Assembly (NCBI GenBank): GCA_036245805.1 | Contig: BTRK01000006.1 | Span: 27,718,901 to 27,782,900, forward strand | Direction of reading: 5' to 3' | Source: Pristionchus mayeri | Taxonomy: Eukaryota > Nematoda > Chromadorea > Rhabditida > Neodiplogasteridae | Length of the DNA stretch: 64,000 nucleotides | Translations under genes and position numbers: made by a program | Notes under the pieces: generated by a model | Seen by the model: the letters and a program-made list of their open reading frames with translations, nothing else | Databases searched by the model: none | Told to the model about the DNA's origin: nothing | Shown: positions 10,801-25,800 of the stretch, piece after piece | Numbering within the stretch: the stretch's first letter is position 1 | Layout of the letters: each line of letters begins with the position of its first letter

Positions 10801-13800
10801 GCTCCTCTCTCTTCTACCGCGTTATCCCTAAATCACACGTGTTCTTCGCATATCTCATCTCAGGAATATTTTTCTTTGTATCTTTAGAATCCCTTCTATC
10901 TCATTCTTATCCTTGCAGTCTAGAAATTTGTTGTGAAGTCGCGACGTCGAACTTTTTCGAATTCAATTTTTATTTTGCAAAAATTTTGGAGGAAATATGA
11001 TGACTCTCTCTTTTTCTTGTTCTTTCTTCTCCACTGATCAGCGAGAAATCACATCAACCAGGGAGACTCAGACTCCCTTATCTTTACGAGAGCCGAAAAC
11101 CCTTTGCAATCCTCTCACCTCTGTCATTATGTACTCGATCGATAGTGTCATTGAACTACTGTACTCGTCGGGGACTGGATAGATTACAGATGGAGTACGT
11201 GATTCAACCGGGTGACACTCTGGAACGGATAGCAGCCTCTCACGATTGCACTGTGGGAGAAGTGATCAAACTGAACAAGATGGTCACAAGAATGGTCAGT
11301 TAATATATTCTGCTCTACTCTTCCCATGCTCAACTTCGATTCTCTTCACCCTTTTCCAGTGGCGTGGAATAGGAAAGAAATTATTTCGAATGCCGAGAGC
11401 GAAGAGATCACTCACTAAACTCAGATTACGGTGTCGAGAGACACTATATTCTACTTGAATACATCACTAGAGTGACTTTGTACGTTTTGTTTGAAAGATA
11501 AAAAGTACGTGCTCTGCGTTTATTTCATAGGTGGGCGGGGGTTGAAGCTGGAAATCGAAAACCGGGGGTGTTCAGGGTCAAAAGGGAGGGGGGGGGGGGG
11601 TGATCGTAAATGATCGGTTTTGTGACATTTTTTCCAAAAACCGGGGGTTTCCAATCCGAAAACCGGGGGTGTTTCACAGCTGGCTTCGATGATGCCCACC
11701 TATGGTTTATTTCCTGACTTGTGAATTCAGAATAAGGCGTTTAATTGTTTAGGTGTTCCAAGGCCAGAAGATCCTCGTTCCTGTGCCACTCTCAGACGAT
11801 GTATTCGATACGGGTCAGTAGCTTATGCGATATTCATTGTTCCCTATTGATGAGATATACCGTATTATCAGGGTCGTCATCATCGGGAGGTGCCGCCACA
11901 TCGACTCCTCGAAGCGATGGGCTTCTCCCCAATCTGTTTACTTCTTCTTCACTCTCAAACACTCTTAATAACGGTAAGTTGCCTTCGAAGAATATAATCT
12001 ATCAATAGCCGGAAACGATACAATGAAATGTGACGGCTAATGAATCATCAAATGCTATCGATTGACGTTTGGTATTCAGTGGAATACACTTTTTTGAATA
12101 CCACGTTTTCACTGGCCATAATTTATTGAGCCCCGTATATTTATTCCACAATTTGGGCGAATATAATATGAGTGGATAATGGAGGAATCGATGGTTGGAC
12201 TGAGTCGGTTCTCAACTGTGTATTGTCTGCTGATTAGATTCGAAATGCGACAAAAAGAAGAAATGGAATTAGACCAAGCATGAGCGAAATTCCGAGTTTT
12301 TGTGTGAAGAAAGAGAGCGGGAAGTCTTTTGTGAACGACAAATTGAGGAAGAATAGAGGAGAGATTGAGGGGAGAGGAAAGGGAGAATGTTTAGATGGAA
12401 GTAAGAGGCCACACAGTCTGATTCCCATCAAGGAAGTTGGATGAGAGAAGAAGAGTGGATGGGAATGAGTGTGATTGACTGTTATTGCTATTGCAACAGA
12501 GTGGGTGTAAACTATGGACTCTCTCACTTGCTTCACTTTCCATACAATGATGATGGGAAGGTCTTTTATCAGGGATCACTCGTGGACCGGGGGGAGCAGT
12601 CCCTCGAAGAGGATCCCTCGCCAAGACTCAATCTGCCCCTGTCCCCCCAAGGTGAGAATGACCCTCCATCCTCACTCCACCCTCTTACCCCATTCAGAGC
12701 TGAAACAATGGAGGACACTGACACTGACTGTCTCCAACGATTCATTAAGATGAAGGTGTGCTGTGATCTTTGATCTTGGTGATCTCCCCTCCAACGATGT
12801 ATGGCAGGTGAAGCAAGTGACAGAGTCAGACGGGACAGTCTCGGGTACTCTTCTCGTCACTCCCAATTGTCTTATGTTCGATCCCGATGTCACTCATCCC
12901 CTTGTGAAGGAGAACGGATCAGATCTGTATGGAATGGTCGCCAAGTAAGTAAATCGGATATCGAGGAATAGAGAAAGGGAGCGATGGAAGGGAGATGGGC
13001 ATTCCAGCATGGAAGAGATTCAATCAGTCTCGGTGTACAAGGACATCGGGGGGCTTTTCGGAGATCGAGGAGAGAAGAAGAAGGACATCTTCGACCCTGA
13101 ACATCTCAGGTTGGACAGTCGAAATGGTTTATATGACAAGTGTTATTGATCTTGGTATTGAGTAGTCATTGTGACGAGTTTAATGTTATCATGGCAGAAC
13201 AGAGCAAGAAAAGAGACGAGCAGAAGAGGAGAAGAAGGGACTGGAGAATAAAGAGGTGATTAATCCCCCACGAGCATTTATTAATGGTGGATCTTGATAG
13301 AATTGTGATGAGGTGGAGACGGAATCAGGAGGAGTTCTCTTCGGGATTCCATCGGAAGAGGAAGAGGAAGAGATGGAGGTGGGAGAAAAGTAGGAGATGG
13401 TCCCTTGATGGAGTGGAGTGCAGGGTCTATCTCCACTGCCTCACTCCTCACTATCGGGATCATGTGAGCTGCCCTCGATCACAGAGGGAGAAGAAGGAAT
13501 CACGAGGACGGAAGATGAGGGAAGGAAGAGGACTACCAGTGAGAATGGTGAGATATCCCCCCCCCCTCCCCCCAACCTCTCTCTCTCTCAGTTCATCGAG
13601 AGGGATCTCACTCCTCTGCTTCTTCTACTTCTCCTGAATCTCGATCGAGGCTCTCAAGTGATGTGAATGGAGAGGATGAGAGGGGGAAGAATCCATTCCA
13701 GAGGTACGAGGGAAAGAGAGAGAGACAGATTAATTTCTATCTCCCAAGGTATTCCCCCAACGTTGCCAGAAAATCGTTCGGAAAATTGGGTCGAACCCTG

Positions 13801-16800
13801 AGGTGAACACGATGGTGTGACGATGATGTCGTGCAAGTACCGTAGTCCTCTTGTTGTGTAGCCCGTGCAAATGTCATGCCGATGATTCCTCAAAACAGTG
13901 CCTCAACACGAAATGTTCAGTGCGCGCGCTCGTTCGGTAGGAGGTACGGTAGCCTCTGGTGCGAGAACCGTTGCGTCAGCCACTGTGGACGGAACGAAGA
14001 CCGTAGCTCATGGCGTGGTCACTCACACAAAGAGTGCTGCAGGTAAGGCAATGCTTCCTGCCGTTGACTACTTGTCGATTCGATGGCAGATGCAGTAGAG
14101 AAGGGCGTGACTACGACTGCCAAGGTGGTGGCCAATGGAACGAAGGTACGTCGTTGCTGCTACTGTAGACGAAAATTGAATGACAACGATGAAGTGGAGG
14201 CGGAGTAATTAGTGTCTCTCCCCCCCCCCCCCCTCCCCCCATCCCCCCTCTCTCAGGCAGCGGCAGGGGCAGTCGTCTCCATGCCAGGCAACATCGTCTC
14301 GATGGGATCTTCCTTCGTCAATGATGGAATGGCCGGAGTGAATCAGATGTGCGACTCAATGTTCGCTGTAGAGGTGAGAGATCTACGGTAGTATCCATTG
14401 AAGAAAAGAGGGTTGCAAGGGAGTAGTTGTCATCTTGATCTTCAACTCGCCTTTAACGATAGACAAATACAATGTGACTAAATAAAAAAATGGTAGAATA
14501 GATAGCGTGGTTCATCTCATGTTAGTGTGGTAAATGGCGTGAGGATCAAGGATGATAATTTATCGATGAGTGTACTTCAACGTGTGCATCCAAACTGCCA
14601 GTACCAAAGGATCACAGATGCTAGTCCAATTCCGATTATCGCCCCGAAGGAGTAGGAACCAATGAACGAGAAGAAACAGCATATTCCTATTCCATTTGCC
14701 ATCGCCTGGGAGCAAATTTATGGTGGATTGACTACAGTAGAGAAACGGTAGCAGACCTCGGTATCTCTAGTTTTCGAACTGCTTGCCATATCGACTCGTC
14801 TAGGGATGCTTGTAAGGAAAGAAGTGGAAATACCTTGGGACTATGATTCTGCTTTTTTATACTGCTCGGATTGAGTCGGGATATCTATCGCATCATAATT
14901 GGATCGTCGCCTCCAACGGTATTGATGACGCAATGGATGCCTAGGGGGGGGGGGGGGGTGGTTCTCTTCCACTCTTGACATAAATAGTCTATCACAGCTT
15001 ACTCCTTCTCTCCTTTCTCTCATCGCTCTCTCCATTGTAATTCGCACTATTCTGCCCATCTCCCCTTTCTCTTCCCATTTCCATTCCGGTATTCGTCCTC
15101 TCTCCTCTGATGGATCCACTCCAATTACCGCTACTTGCAAAGTATCCCTGCATATCATCCCACTCTTCTCCCAACTTGTGTATATTCCATCCCTCATTAT
15201 CTTTCCCTACCCTCGTAGCAAGTCAATTTCATTCTCGCAACCTCATTTAGTAGATTGAGTGACTCAACCTGTTACTTGATAACCGTACCTCGATCAATTG
15301 CTGCGATTCCTACAGTATGCTTGGACGTCTGAAATTCCGATCAAGAAGTGGTAGCTATGATCTGCTACAGTACACTGAGAAGCAGTTTGAGGATGCAATT
15401 CAGGGGACGATCGTGGTTACTTTTTAAACAAATTTACTATGATACGTAGGATAACATGGGAAAGTTGGGCATAGTGGATTCCTGTATTTGGAAAAGGGTG
15501 CAATGGATTGAAGGAGGAGCGTTCCCCTATTCGACTCAAGAGGGAGCAGTCATTGGCTACTCTCGAGGGACTCAGGATGAAGACACAAGCTGCTAGAGAG
15601 GATGCTGCACTCAAGGCAAAGGACGGAACACTGTCAGTTAACCCCCCTCCCCCCCATCTTTCATCTTATTCATTGGTGTTGATCAGATTTTCGTGTGCTA
15701 CGTCTTCGGATGAGATGCCCGACCTTTTCATGCCCGTTGATCAAATGATCAAATCATCCTCTTCTTCTGGAGATCACACTTCTGGTTTGATCATTCAACT
15801 TTTATTTAATAACATTGACACAAATATTTTCAAACTACCCAAAATCAGAGAAGAGGAAAGTAAGATGGAAATAATGGAGAAGATGCTTTGGCTCTATCTT
15901 TATTTTTCAGATGGCCAGCCCATTCTCCCGTTCTACATGGCAGTCCGGTTGACTAGAAAGAAAAGAAAAGTCACGAAGGGTTAGTGGCAATAATATTTTC
16001 ATAGAACGTGGGGAAATAAGCCGGATGTTTTATATTGTAAGCGTGTATAACATTGAAGATGTCTCATTGTAAGAATCAATATGAAGGTTGCTCAAGCCAC
16101 TTGAGCGGCGTTTCTCTCCCTTCTTGAGACACGTTCTGTTTTGTATTTTCGCTAGCTTGCCAGAAAAGTCACAAGTCTCCCTCCCTTTATCCCTCCCTAC
16201 TTGAAAAAAATGTTTATACTAGAAGCAATATTTTCCTCCTTCTCTTTTCCCTGTCCAGTTTATGTTTATACATTGGTCTAGGAAGGGGAATTGGTCTTGA
16301 TGACTCCTCTCATTCTTCCCTTTTAATCCTTCCTCCTGCTTCTCGAGTCGTCTAGACTGACCTTTCTCTATTTCTCTTCCGTTTCCTCTTCTTCCATTCT
16401 CTATAATCGCCACTTCATCTGTCTCCACTGCATAGAGACAAGGGATCGATGCTTCATCCCTCTTTTCCCTCTCCTTCTTTCGTCCGCTCTCTTCTCATTT
16501 TATCCAACACACACTTTTAACAGGCTTTGCGCTTTTATTTTCCCCTCTTCTTCCTTCTTCACCATTTTTTCGTATTTTTTTATGATGTACCCTCTTATTG
16601 AGATGAATTTCAGACCAAGTTATGGCCAAAACATACAAGATTATTTTTTAAAGACGAAATTACATAATAGATATCTAGATACGTCTTGCATGAAAACAAT
16701 GCACTGCAAATTCTTATTCATTATCGATTAAAAACGAATATTGTTCGATTTACAAATCTGCCCATCGTTTTCGTTTCTTTCAAGCCACTTTCATGTTCCC

Positions 16801-19800
16801 TTTCTTCCCTCAATGAGGCATAACGCAATTCCGCCTCTCTACTCTCAGACTAGAAGAAAGCATTTTTCCTAAATTCGATCTTTTTTCAGTCAGTACGTTT
16901 AAAGAATGGGAATATTGCATCGTAGGGAGCATTTGATATCTGCTCTCACTCATTCCTCTCCATTTCAGCTTCCGCTACCCGATCGCAGTCTGCAAATAGT
17001 TCTTACGACGACGATAATAACCCCTTCGGAAATAAACTAAAGCGGGAGTTCTGGTTCGCCATTCCTGCCAGTCAGGTGAGCAAAGATTCTCCCTCGCCCT
17101 CTTTCAGAGCTTCCATCTCAAGTTGATATCCTCACTTGTTATTTTATGTAATTTTTTTTTATTCTGTTGATCAACAAATTCTTTTATAGGCCGATAACAT
17201 CTACCATTTCCTCCTCCAGTGGTCCCCCGATAAGTACGGACAGGTATGAATTTTGATCTCCCCTAGTTCTTGTCGCATTTTCATTCTTAAATAAGTCAAA
17301 CAATTGCTCAATATGCAGCCTTTCTTATTTTCTCTGCTTAGTAATGTGGATGATGATCAGTTTATCTACTTTGTTTGAAAGCTGTACATTGACGTTATTC
17401 CGTTCTTACGTGAACCACTGCCATGCCATTTCTTTGCTTGCTTCAATGTACACAATACCGATCAAACAACTAAACGGCGTGAAATGTGTTTGAATATTCT
17501 ATGACAGGGTTGTTACTTTTTCTTTTGATGCTGTCCTTCCAGGATACAACTCTGTCCACGCTGGACGAATCTTCTCTCAATTCTTCATCAGCAGTGCCTA
17601 TTCCGTCCAAGGTTCGCCCTTCCATTCTTAACATATCTTCATCCACTTTTGATCTCACTCTACATCTCTTTCTGTTTTGTCTGATTTCATCGGCGCGTGT
17701 CAATCATAATCCATGAAGTGGATATTTCCGTAGAGGGGAATTCCCAGAATAGTTCACTCCCATGATCGGAATTGAAGAGAAGAAGGATATGAGTGTGAAT
17801 GGAAAGGAATCGTTTCTTCTTTTTGCAGGACGATCGGGGATTCATCGTCCTGGATTCGGAAGCCGACGAATCGCTCACTGGTATGTCGTCTCAGCTGTTT
17901 GTGAGTGTGAGAAGTGTGGAAGAATTGTTGGAAGGATGAGAGAGTCTGATGGGGGGATTTACGGAGTAGGAGAGGGCGGAAAGTGCAACTGTGCACACTC
18001 GACAATTAGCCACTCTGATTCACTGGATTTACCATGATTGGAGAGTGGAGAGAGAGGGAGACGGTCCATTCCTAGGGATACTAGGAATGGATATGTGTGG
18101 TGTGATTAGTATTCGTAGATCTGGTTGATCTTTTGTTCGCTTACTCCATTCTTTGTGGATGTCTCTACCCTAAATCCGATTGGCGACTATTGATGATATA
18201 GCGGGAGTGCCGCCTCTCTACGCACTCTCCTCATTCTCATTCTTCCTTGGAGTGGACAGATATCTCTCCTCAATATCTACTGTAGACTGGCGATGATTCA
18301 GGAAATAAAATTGATTCCGTTTTCCTAATTAGATGCATTGCTTGTCCTTTCGGAGTGCTCAACAGATACAGTTGGTTCTTCTCTCCGTGCTATTTGTCAA
18401 ATGGGAGTCAGCTTGTCCCTCCGTGTCTCTCCTCTTCTTCCCTTTTCTTTCCGTCTCTCTCCTTATTTGGTGGTGGATAGCCATCGTAGTCAATTTTGCA
18501 ATGCTCATTCGTATAGTTGTGGTACGGAACTAATTTTTGGTCTGTATTTGAGGAAAACTATCCAATTTTTCGGATATAGTTATCGATTACGGGTTGATCT
18601 CTGCCACCATGTGGGTGGTATCAGATGGCAGCCTATCCCTTGTCACTCGTATCATCTCCCTTTTTAATTCCATAAACTTGCTTTTTATTTTATTATTATG
18701 AATCTTTTACTTTTTCCTTCCCTCATTATCTAATTGGAATCATCTAGGGATAAGATAGTGTATAAGTGTAGTCGTTGCCAGACTGGCCGTGTTGTGGCCA
18801 TAGATAACGTCTCCTGCTCACTTCTTATCATCTGACTAATAAAGTGAGCGGACAATGCGAGCTCTTTGGCATATCGAGGCATTCCGTACACTTATCACGT
18901 GTGGGGAACTGAACCCGTAAAGAATAAAGGTTGTAAAGAATGCAAAACACCACAATACGTCGTCCATCTTATCTAGTTAGTAGTGATAATAGATGCGAGT
19001 GATGAGTGAATACACTGTCTTGCTAATCGGTCAGGAGGACTAACCATATCCCTTCTCTTTCCAAATCCCCTAATCCACTCTAGATTGTTGAATCTCTGAA
19101 CTCGAGTTTGTAACTGGTGGGTGAAAGAGCGCTATTTCATCCCGATCTCTGCTGCCCTTCTGTTTATTGAAGAGACCATTCGGATCACTGACGAAATACC
19201 TGCATATTGCTGTTGATCTCGGAAGAGAAGGCCCAGTTTGTGTCCTTCTCATCCTACACTACAATAGTACATCCGATAGGGAGATGTTATTCATTCTAGC
19301 AAGTATTAGTTGTCCGTGAGGTCTCTCTTGCACCTCTTCTCACCAATCCGATTCTCACCATCTCTCCTTCTTCTTCTTTCCAACTACTCGTTGCTCCTCT
19401 CCTCCTTCTTGTACACTCTAATTCTGCCTCCTCTTCTATTCTTATCCATGCCGTCACTAAGAATACCTCTCATCGCTCGTCGCTAACGGTTCAATCTTGG
19501 CTCTTCCGATAACTTCATTTTGACAGTTCCTCACCATCTCTCCTTCCTCATAGCTTTTCCAGTTGACTGATCTAGTTTGTATCACCCTTTGATTCTAATT
19601 CTAATATTTATGATCCAATCTTCTTCTTTTTCCTTCAATCGTACAATGTCTATCAGACGGGGAGACCACTCGTATCAACTTAATCTCTTCCTATTCTTCC
19701 CTTCTCTCTCATGGAAGTTCCATCCGGTGTATCGTGCCGAGATGAGTCCTCATCGTAATCCCTCCCACACGGTTCATCTCCATTGTGTGGATTGGAAGCC

Positions 19801-22800
19801 ACGCCCACTTCCGACGAATGGAGACTCCTTTGGCTTCGCGACTATAAGAGACCACGAACTCTTATCATCTCCACGCTCACTTATTTACTCCTTCACAGAT
19901 CATCGACATTTCAAGGAATCAGTGGATCAAATTGGCTCATTTTATTACTTTAGTTGTGTCTCTTCCACTCCTTTTCGCAGATTCCTTCCTTTGTGCTTCC
20001 TTTCCCTTGTTCAGATGCTCTCAAATAGCATCCAATCAGCAGGTGCATTACAGTATCCTTTGTTTTCCCTGAAACAGTCATTTCTCCCACTTTGTCATTC
20101 TCCTTCACGTGGTCTTCCCTTTCATCTCCTTCCTTCTGGTTCTAATGAACAGTGGTAGATCAACAAGGCAGTTAAATTAGGAGCCATTAGATTATCTCAT
20201 TCTTTGTTTTTCTCCCCACTTTGCACACCTGCAACATTGGGAATGTGGCAGTGTTCTTTTATCCTGCATACAAATGGGCATGCCCAGTCTATCATTTAGG
20301 AATTGTGATATGAGAGATAAGCAAGAAGGAAAGAGACTCACTTTCCCTTCCCACATTATGCATATTGACCATATCTCGTGAGAGTGAGAGTGACGAGAAG
20401 AGAAGAGAAGAGATGGTGGAGGAGTGGAGTACCTTTGATGCTCTCGAAATGCCTAGTCCCGTTCTTTAGGACGAACGATATATTGTGTTCTTTGCATCAC
20501 TCCCTCGATCACTTGATCAAGTAGTTTTCCCACCCTCTTCATCTCCTCTTATCACGCAGAAAAAGGCAGCTCAATAAGTTACGCTTCGTCCACTCGTTTA
20601 GCCCCTTTGATCGCGAGTCAGTCCTCCACTGAGAAAAGAGAGAGTTCAATGCTTTTTGGATTGAATATCGAGGTCGAGAGTGTTGAATACTACTTATTAC
20701 TCCCTTCTCTTCCTTCTCGTGACCCTCTTTCCCTCCTCTAACAGGCCCACTACTCGCTATCTACTACTCCTTACTCCCTCGGGGCGAATTTCCGTAGTTG
20801 TGGGTACAGAACATGTTTCGGGTGTACCGAGTGGTCGGAAGTGCCTCCTCTCGCTTCTCTTCTCTTCCTTATCAGAGTGGTTATCACAACTGCCCCTGTT
20901 AGACCGAGGTTCTTCCCAACTAAATGGTCTTTCACCACAATAGAACACTCACTCGAACTAGTCGACCGAGTTCACAATGCTCATTCTGTGATAGGCGGGT
21001 TTAATAAGTAATATAGGCCAAGAAGTAGAATAATTTCGTCATATAGTCCTTATTTATAATTGAAGTGGTGACATACTCATTTTGATTAGATCGTTATCAT
21101 TCGCCTTTGCATTCTCAAAGTTCCATCCTAATTTTGAATTCTGATGTTGACGTATTATCTCACTCCGAATCATATATTATCCTTCGACAACCTTTCAGAT
21201 CTTCTCAATTTAGTGCTTTATCTGCTCGATTCTCCTATTATACCATTGTTTTCTCTTTTCTGAAAAATGAGGCTTGTCAAAAAGTCTTTTTTGTTACGGA
21301 CGAGAATGGATGAGTCTCTTCGACAGATCTCTTCCTCTATTTATCCCTACACTCCTTCCTATTGATCTACCTCCACTGATTACTTTTCCCTTCTACTTGC
21401 ATAACTCTAGGTAATCCCCTCCATCTCATTCTCAATTCTCTTCTGTTTGTATGTCTTTGCCTGAGGGGCGTTGAGAATGAACGATTTCTGATCACAACTG
21501 ACGTGCATCTACAAGTTTTCCCCCGAGGGTCGATGTCTTATCAATATAATTTTCTCTCTCTTTTGTATTACTACTTTTTGATCATGCCTCATCCTATTGT
21601 GTTTTGATGGGCTCCTTATCAGAATGATCAATTCCACTTTAATCTTCTTGTTCTCCTTTCCTCTCAATGTCCATGGGTGTTCCACTCTCGATCCCCTCCA
21701 TCTCTCTCTCTCTCTCAGATGGATCAGCAATGGGCACAGACCACAGACCCTTTCCTTTCTACAGCTGATTGACCCCATGAGGTGTAGTGAAGGGCGACTG
21801 GAAGTGACTGCTCGCTGTCTCTCTCCCCTTCTCATTGCTATTCTCTACTCCAGTGTCTTCTATCTTCCTCGTGTTTGCCGGAAAATGATGAAATATTGAG
21901 AAAGAGTGTGCAATGGCAACCTATTCTTATTCATATGAGATGACTTCTTCGATGACTCAATCACACTAATCCATGGGGGTCTTCCCCTTCCATCCCTATG
22001 AGCCATCCCTATTATTTGGTGGGAGCAACGTTTCTTAGACATGCACTCATCTCTTATCACCCCTCTATCTGAATCATTCTGGACTGATTGACTCATTTCG
22101 GACCTCTTTCGAATCCGTTCCTTTCTGTTTCCATTGTGAAACCTGATCGCTATCCCTATTTATTGTCGAGGTTGCTCATCATTTCGTTATACGCGACACT
22201 TTCTTCCTCTCCTAACAGTACTCTTCAGCACTCTACCGTATCCTACCGTATTCTGTTCGCTATGGGAGCCACACCTTCCTCCCAATACGATCTATCTCGT
22301 CGTCGTGCTCAAACTGCTCGAAGAGTGGATCACAATCCAGATCCCTTTCTTGCGAGGAGAAGGACGACCTACGGAATGAGATCGATGTCAGTCTCTGGAA
22401 GAGGGAGCAATTCAGTGCAGTTGGAGTGCCTCAACGAGTCCACTCTCTCTGGATACATCACTCCCTTCCAATTGCGAGAGATGATGGACAGAGTGAACTC
22501 AGTGGATATTCCGGAGTCGGAGATGGATCATTCGCATCTATCCCATTCCTCATCTCCTCAGCCTACACAATCAATCGATAATCTGCGACCACTGACTGCC
22601 AAATTGTCAGTGACGAGTGCGGATTCGGGATTGGAGTCAGAGGGAGGAATAAGTCCAAGAAGAGAAGAAGAAAAAACGAGGAAGAAGAAGGATCGTCGAT
22701 TCAAGATTGGAAAGAAGGCGAGGAAGATGAGTGAACGATTCCGATCTGCTTCCTTCACCAGTCTATTCAGTCCCTCTGGTGAGTGAAGACACTTGAATGA

Positions 22801-25800
22801 CGTAATGGAAGAGGATGGAGAGAGTAGACACGAGTATTATTGATCACTCCTCATTCTCTTGTTATTCTCTCTTATTCTTGGCTTGCTGCAATCCTTGCAC
22901 ATTCTAGTGTTGTTGTGGGCGTGTTTATATTCGAGATTTCACGAGTATTTAGGGGGGGGGGGGTCTTCCTTCCTCCTTCCAAGGAACGGAATCAATCGGG
23001 GGTGGCGTTCCTTCAGAACATATGTTCGCATAGGATGTGATCAATTATGAAATGGTTTCTTGTAAGGGGGGGGGGGCACACAAGTGTGAACAGTAAGCGT
23101 GCGAGGCTCAATTCTACATTCTTTTTCTTTCTCGACTGAAGTACAAAAAAAGGTGGGTAAAGTGCGTATTCGACAGTCAGATTTCCTGGGACAAATCATG
23201 TTCTTTAATTCCTCTTCGAAAAGTGTCCAGTATATTTTACAAGAATGCGTGTGGTACAAGATACAGTAATAGGTTGCATGAAAAAAGTACCTTTCTCCGT
23301 TATTTTCTCAGATTAATTTTTTTAGATATTGAGAATGTAAAGATTATTGATGCCCATGGAATCTTCCCACTTTTTAGATCTCAATTTCCATAATTGAGAA
23401 TCTCTCGTGGTGGTGAGAAGCGACTGAGATAGAGAAAATGAGCGACAGACTCCTCTAATCTAATCGGCATTTTAGTATGCTCGAAGATTGGAAATGAGTA
23501 GAGGGCACAGATTAGTATTCGAGTACTTATGAAGATTATGTTTTAATATAACGGGGAGTTTCGGATAGAAGTGGGCAGTCTTATCTTGGAGGGTGGTGGA
23601 GGAGACACTGTGGTGATTTCAAGCAAGTATACACTGTGAAAAATGGAACGGATTGCCTTTTCCTGCAGGTGCTATGAAGATGGGAGAGAAAAGTATGACA
23701 GTTAATCCTCTTTTTAATTCTTTCATGTTCCCTCTAGGCCTGTTGATTCTGCTTCGATGTTGATACTCTTTTGCATTTGGTGTGAATAGAAGGAATAGTA
23801 GAGTGTGAGGAATAACTCGTTAGATCACGTGGTCAGTCAGTCTCCGTTCTGCTGAGATGTGAAGATTAGGGTGGGTGGAAATGGCCCCTAGAGAGGTTGC
23901 TGGTTAATTGGAAGATAGGGAAAGAGGAGAGAGACTGGAGCGACCGAGAATCAAACTGCATGAGGGTATGGATGAGCGTGAGGAGAAGTGACAGAATGAA
24001 TCGGAACAGGGGAAAAGTGATGGTGAGGGAAGCCACAATGGGATTCCACTACCTTCTTTTCAGAAGAATACTTTTTTAACGCAGGATTACGCTATATGGA
24101 CGAAATATATTCCACATGCGCATCTCACTCTTCTCTTGGTTTCACGTTTTGTAAGCTATTCCGAGAGGAAATTGATCTGAGTAGTTTAAGAATGGAAAAC
24201 TTTGATTTTCTCTGCAAGAGGCAGTGGAAGAAGACAGCCATTGCCAATAGCCTTGCAGTCTTTCTCATTCCGCAGTTTCCTCGGATATAATTAGCTCGTC
24301 TTTCTTGTACAGTCGAGAATGCAAAATATAATGCGAGATTTCGAAGAAACTAATGTTCGGCTATGATATCTCGACCCGGAGGTTTTAGCTGTGATCACCT
24401 GACTTCTTCTGGGAAGAAGCTTTCACTCACTATGGATATTCTCTCTAAGGTACCTGACAACAATAGATGTTTGTCTTCGTACCTCGAAGGAGGAGGAGGA
24501 GGAGAATTGTGAGAAGGAAGAAGGGAATGAAGACTGCTCCTGTCCATTTTGCAATAGAGGAAACTATTCAGTCGTCCTCATGAATTACTCATCGATTGCC
24601 TGTTGTTTCTGGAATAGATAAGGGAAGTCGTTCGTGTCACTCATTTCTAACGGAGGGGGGGGGGGGCATTCAGAGAGAGAGAACAAGGGTCGCGACTATT
24701 TTTTGCGGGGTGAGATTGTACTGATCGGTGGGCCACCTTCAGTCTCATGTTTCCTCTATTCCTAGTGTTTCCTGTTCTACCTCCGCCCTCCTCACTCCTC
24801 GATCTCCCTTGTATGGGGAGGGATGGAGGGGGATTCCCCCAGACTCCGCCCTCAAGAACTGAGTGAGAATGAGTACTCGTAGATACGGAGAAGGAGGTCC
24901 AGTCGTTCTATCCTCTCCCTCCCTTTCTCTTTCATTCTCCTTTATCCTCATTTTGAATATTTCCTCCTATTCTTCTCTCGATCTTCTCATTCCACATGCC
25001 ATCGATGCTTATCTATCTTCTCTTCTCTTCTTTTCTATTCTCAACCTTTCTTTTCCTTCCTGAGGTTCATCTTGACTGCTCCTCGTCACAGCTACCGTAT
25101 GCCTGCAGATGATGCTCTCCTCTTTGATCGATAAAGTGCAATCATCGACGTCTTCTCTTGCATCGTCAGTCTCCGTAGCTTCCTCTTCGATGGATGATTT
25201 CTCTCCCCATCTCAAGGAAGGGATGCGTCGTATGAGTATGCCACTGGGGAAGGCGAGGGAAGTCTCTTCGAGGAGACTCTCCCAGATGGTATCTGCCATC
25301 GGAGAAGCATTCGATGCCGATGGACTATTACCCGGTCAATATTCACTCCCTTCTTCTCTCCCCCTCTCTCCGTCTCGGCTGACAATCTCTGGTGCTCGAA
25401 TGGGTTAAAGGATTTTCGTAGGTCTTCATAGGGGAGGGGGTTGAATATATAGAATAGCTTCAACTGAAAGTACAAGATTGGGGATACGGTAGTCTGTGAG
25501 AGGGAGGGGTGAGAAGGTACTCAGAATAAGGGTGTCAATCGGTGGTACACTTCCTCCTCGTGGGAAGATCTCTTCTTGCAAGTCTGCTCTATAGATTTCT
25601 TCCCCAATTCGTGCAGTTTCTTCTTCTTTTCTGGATGGTTCACGGTAGAATGGTGTGATGTGTTCATTTGCACATGGTTTGCACGTGGTTCCTTGGGAGC
25701 CCCTTGGTGCCACGGGTGATTCTTCCCCTTTCCCGTCTCTCTCAGTCGTCGTAGTACGTGAGAAGGGGCTATTTGTGTGAACGAGTTGAAGATATCCTAA

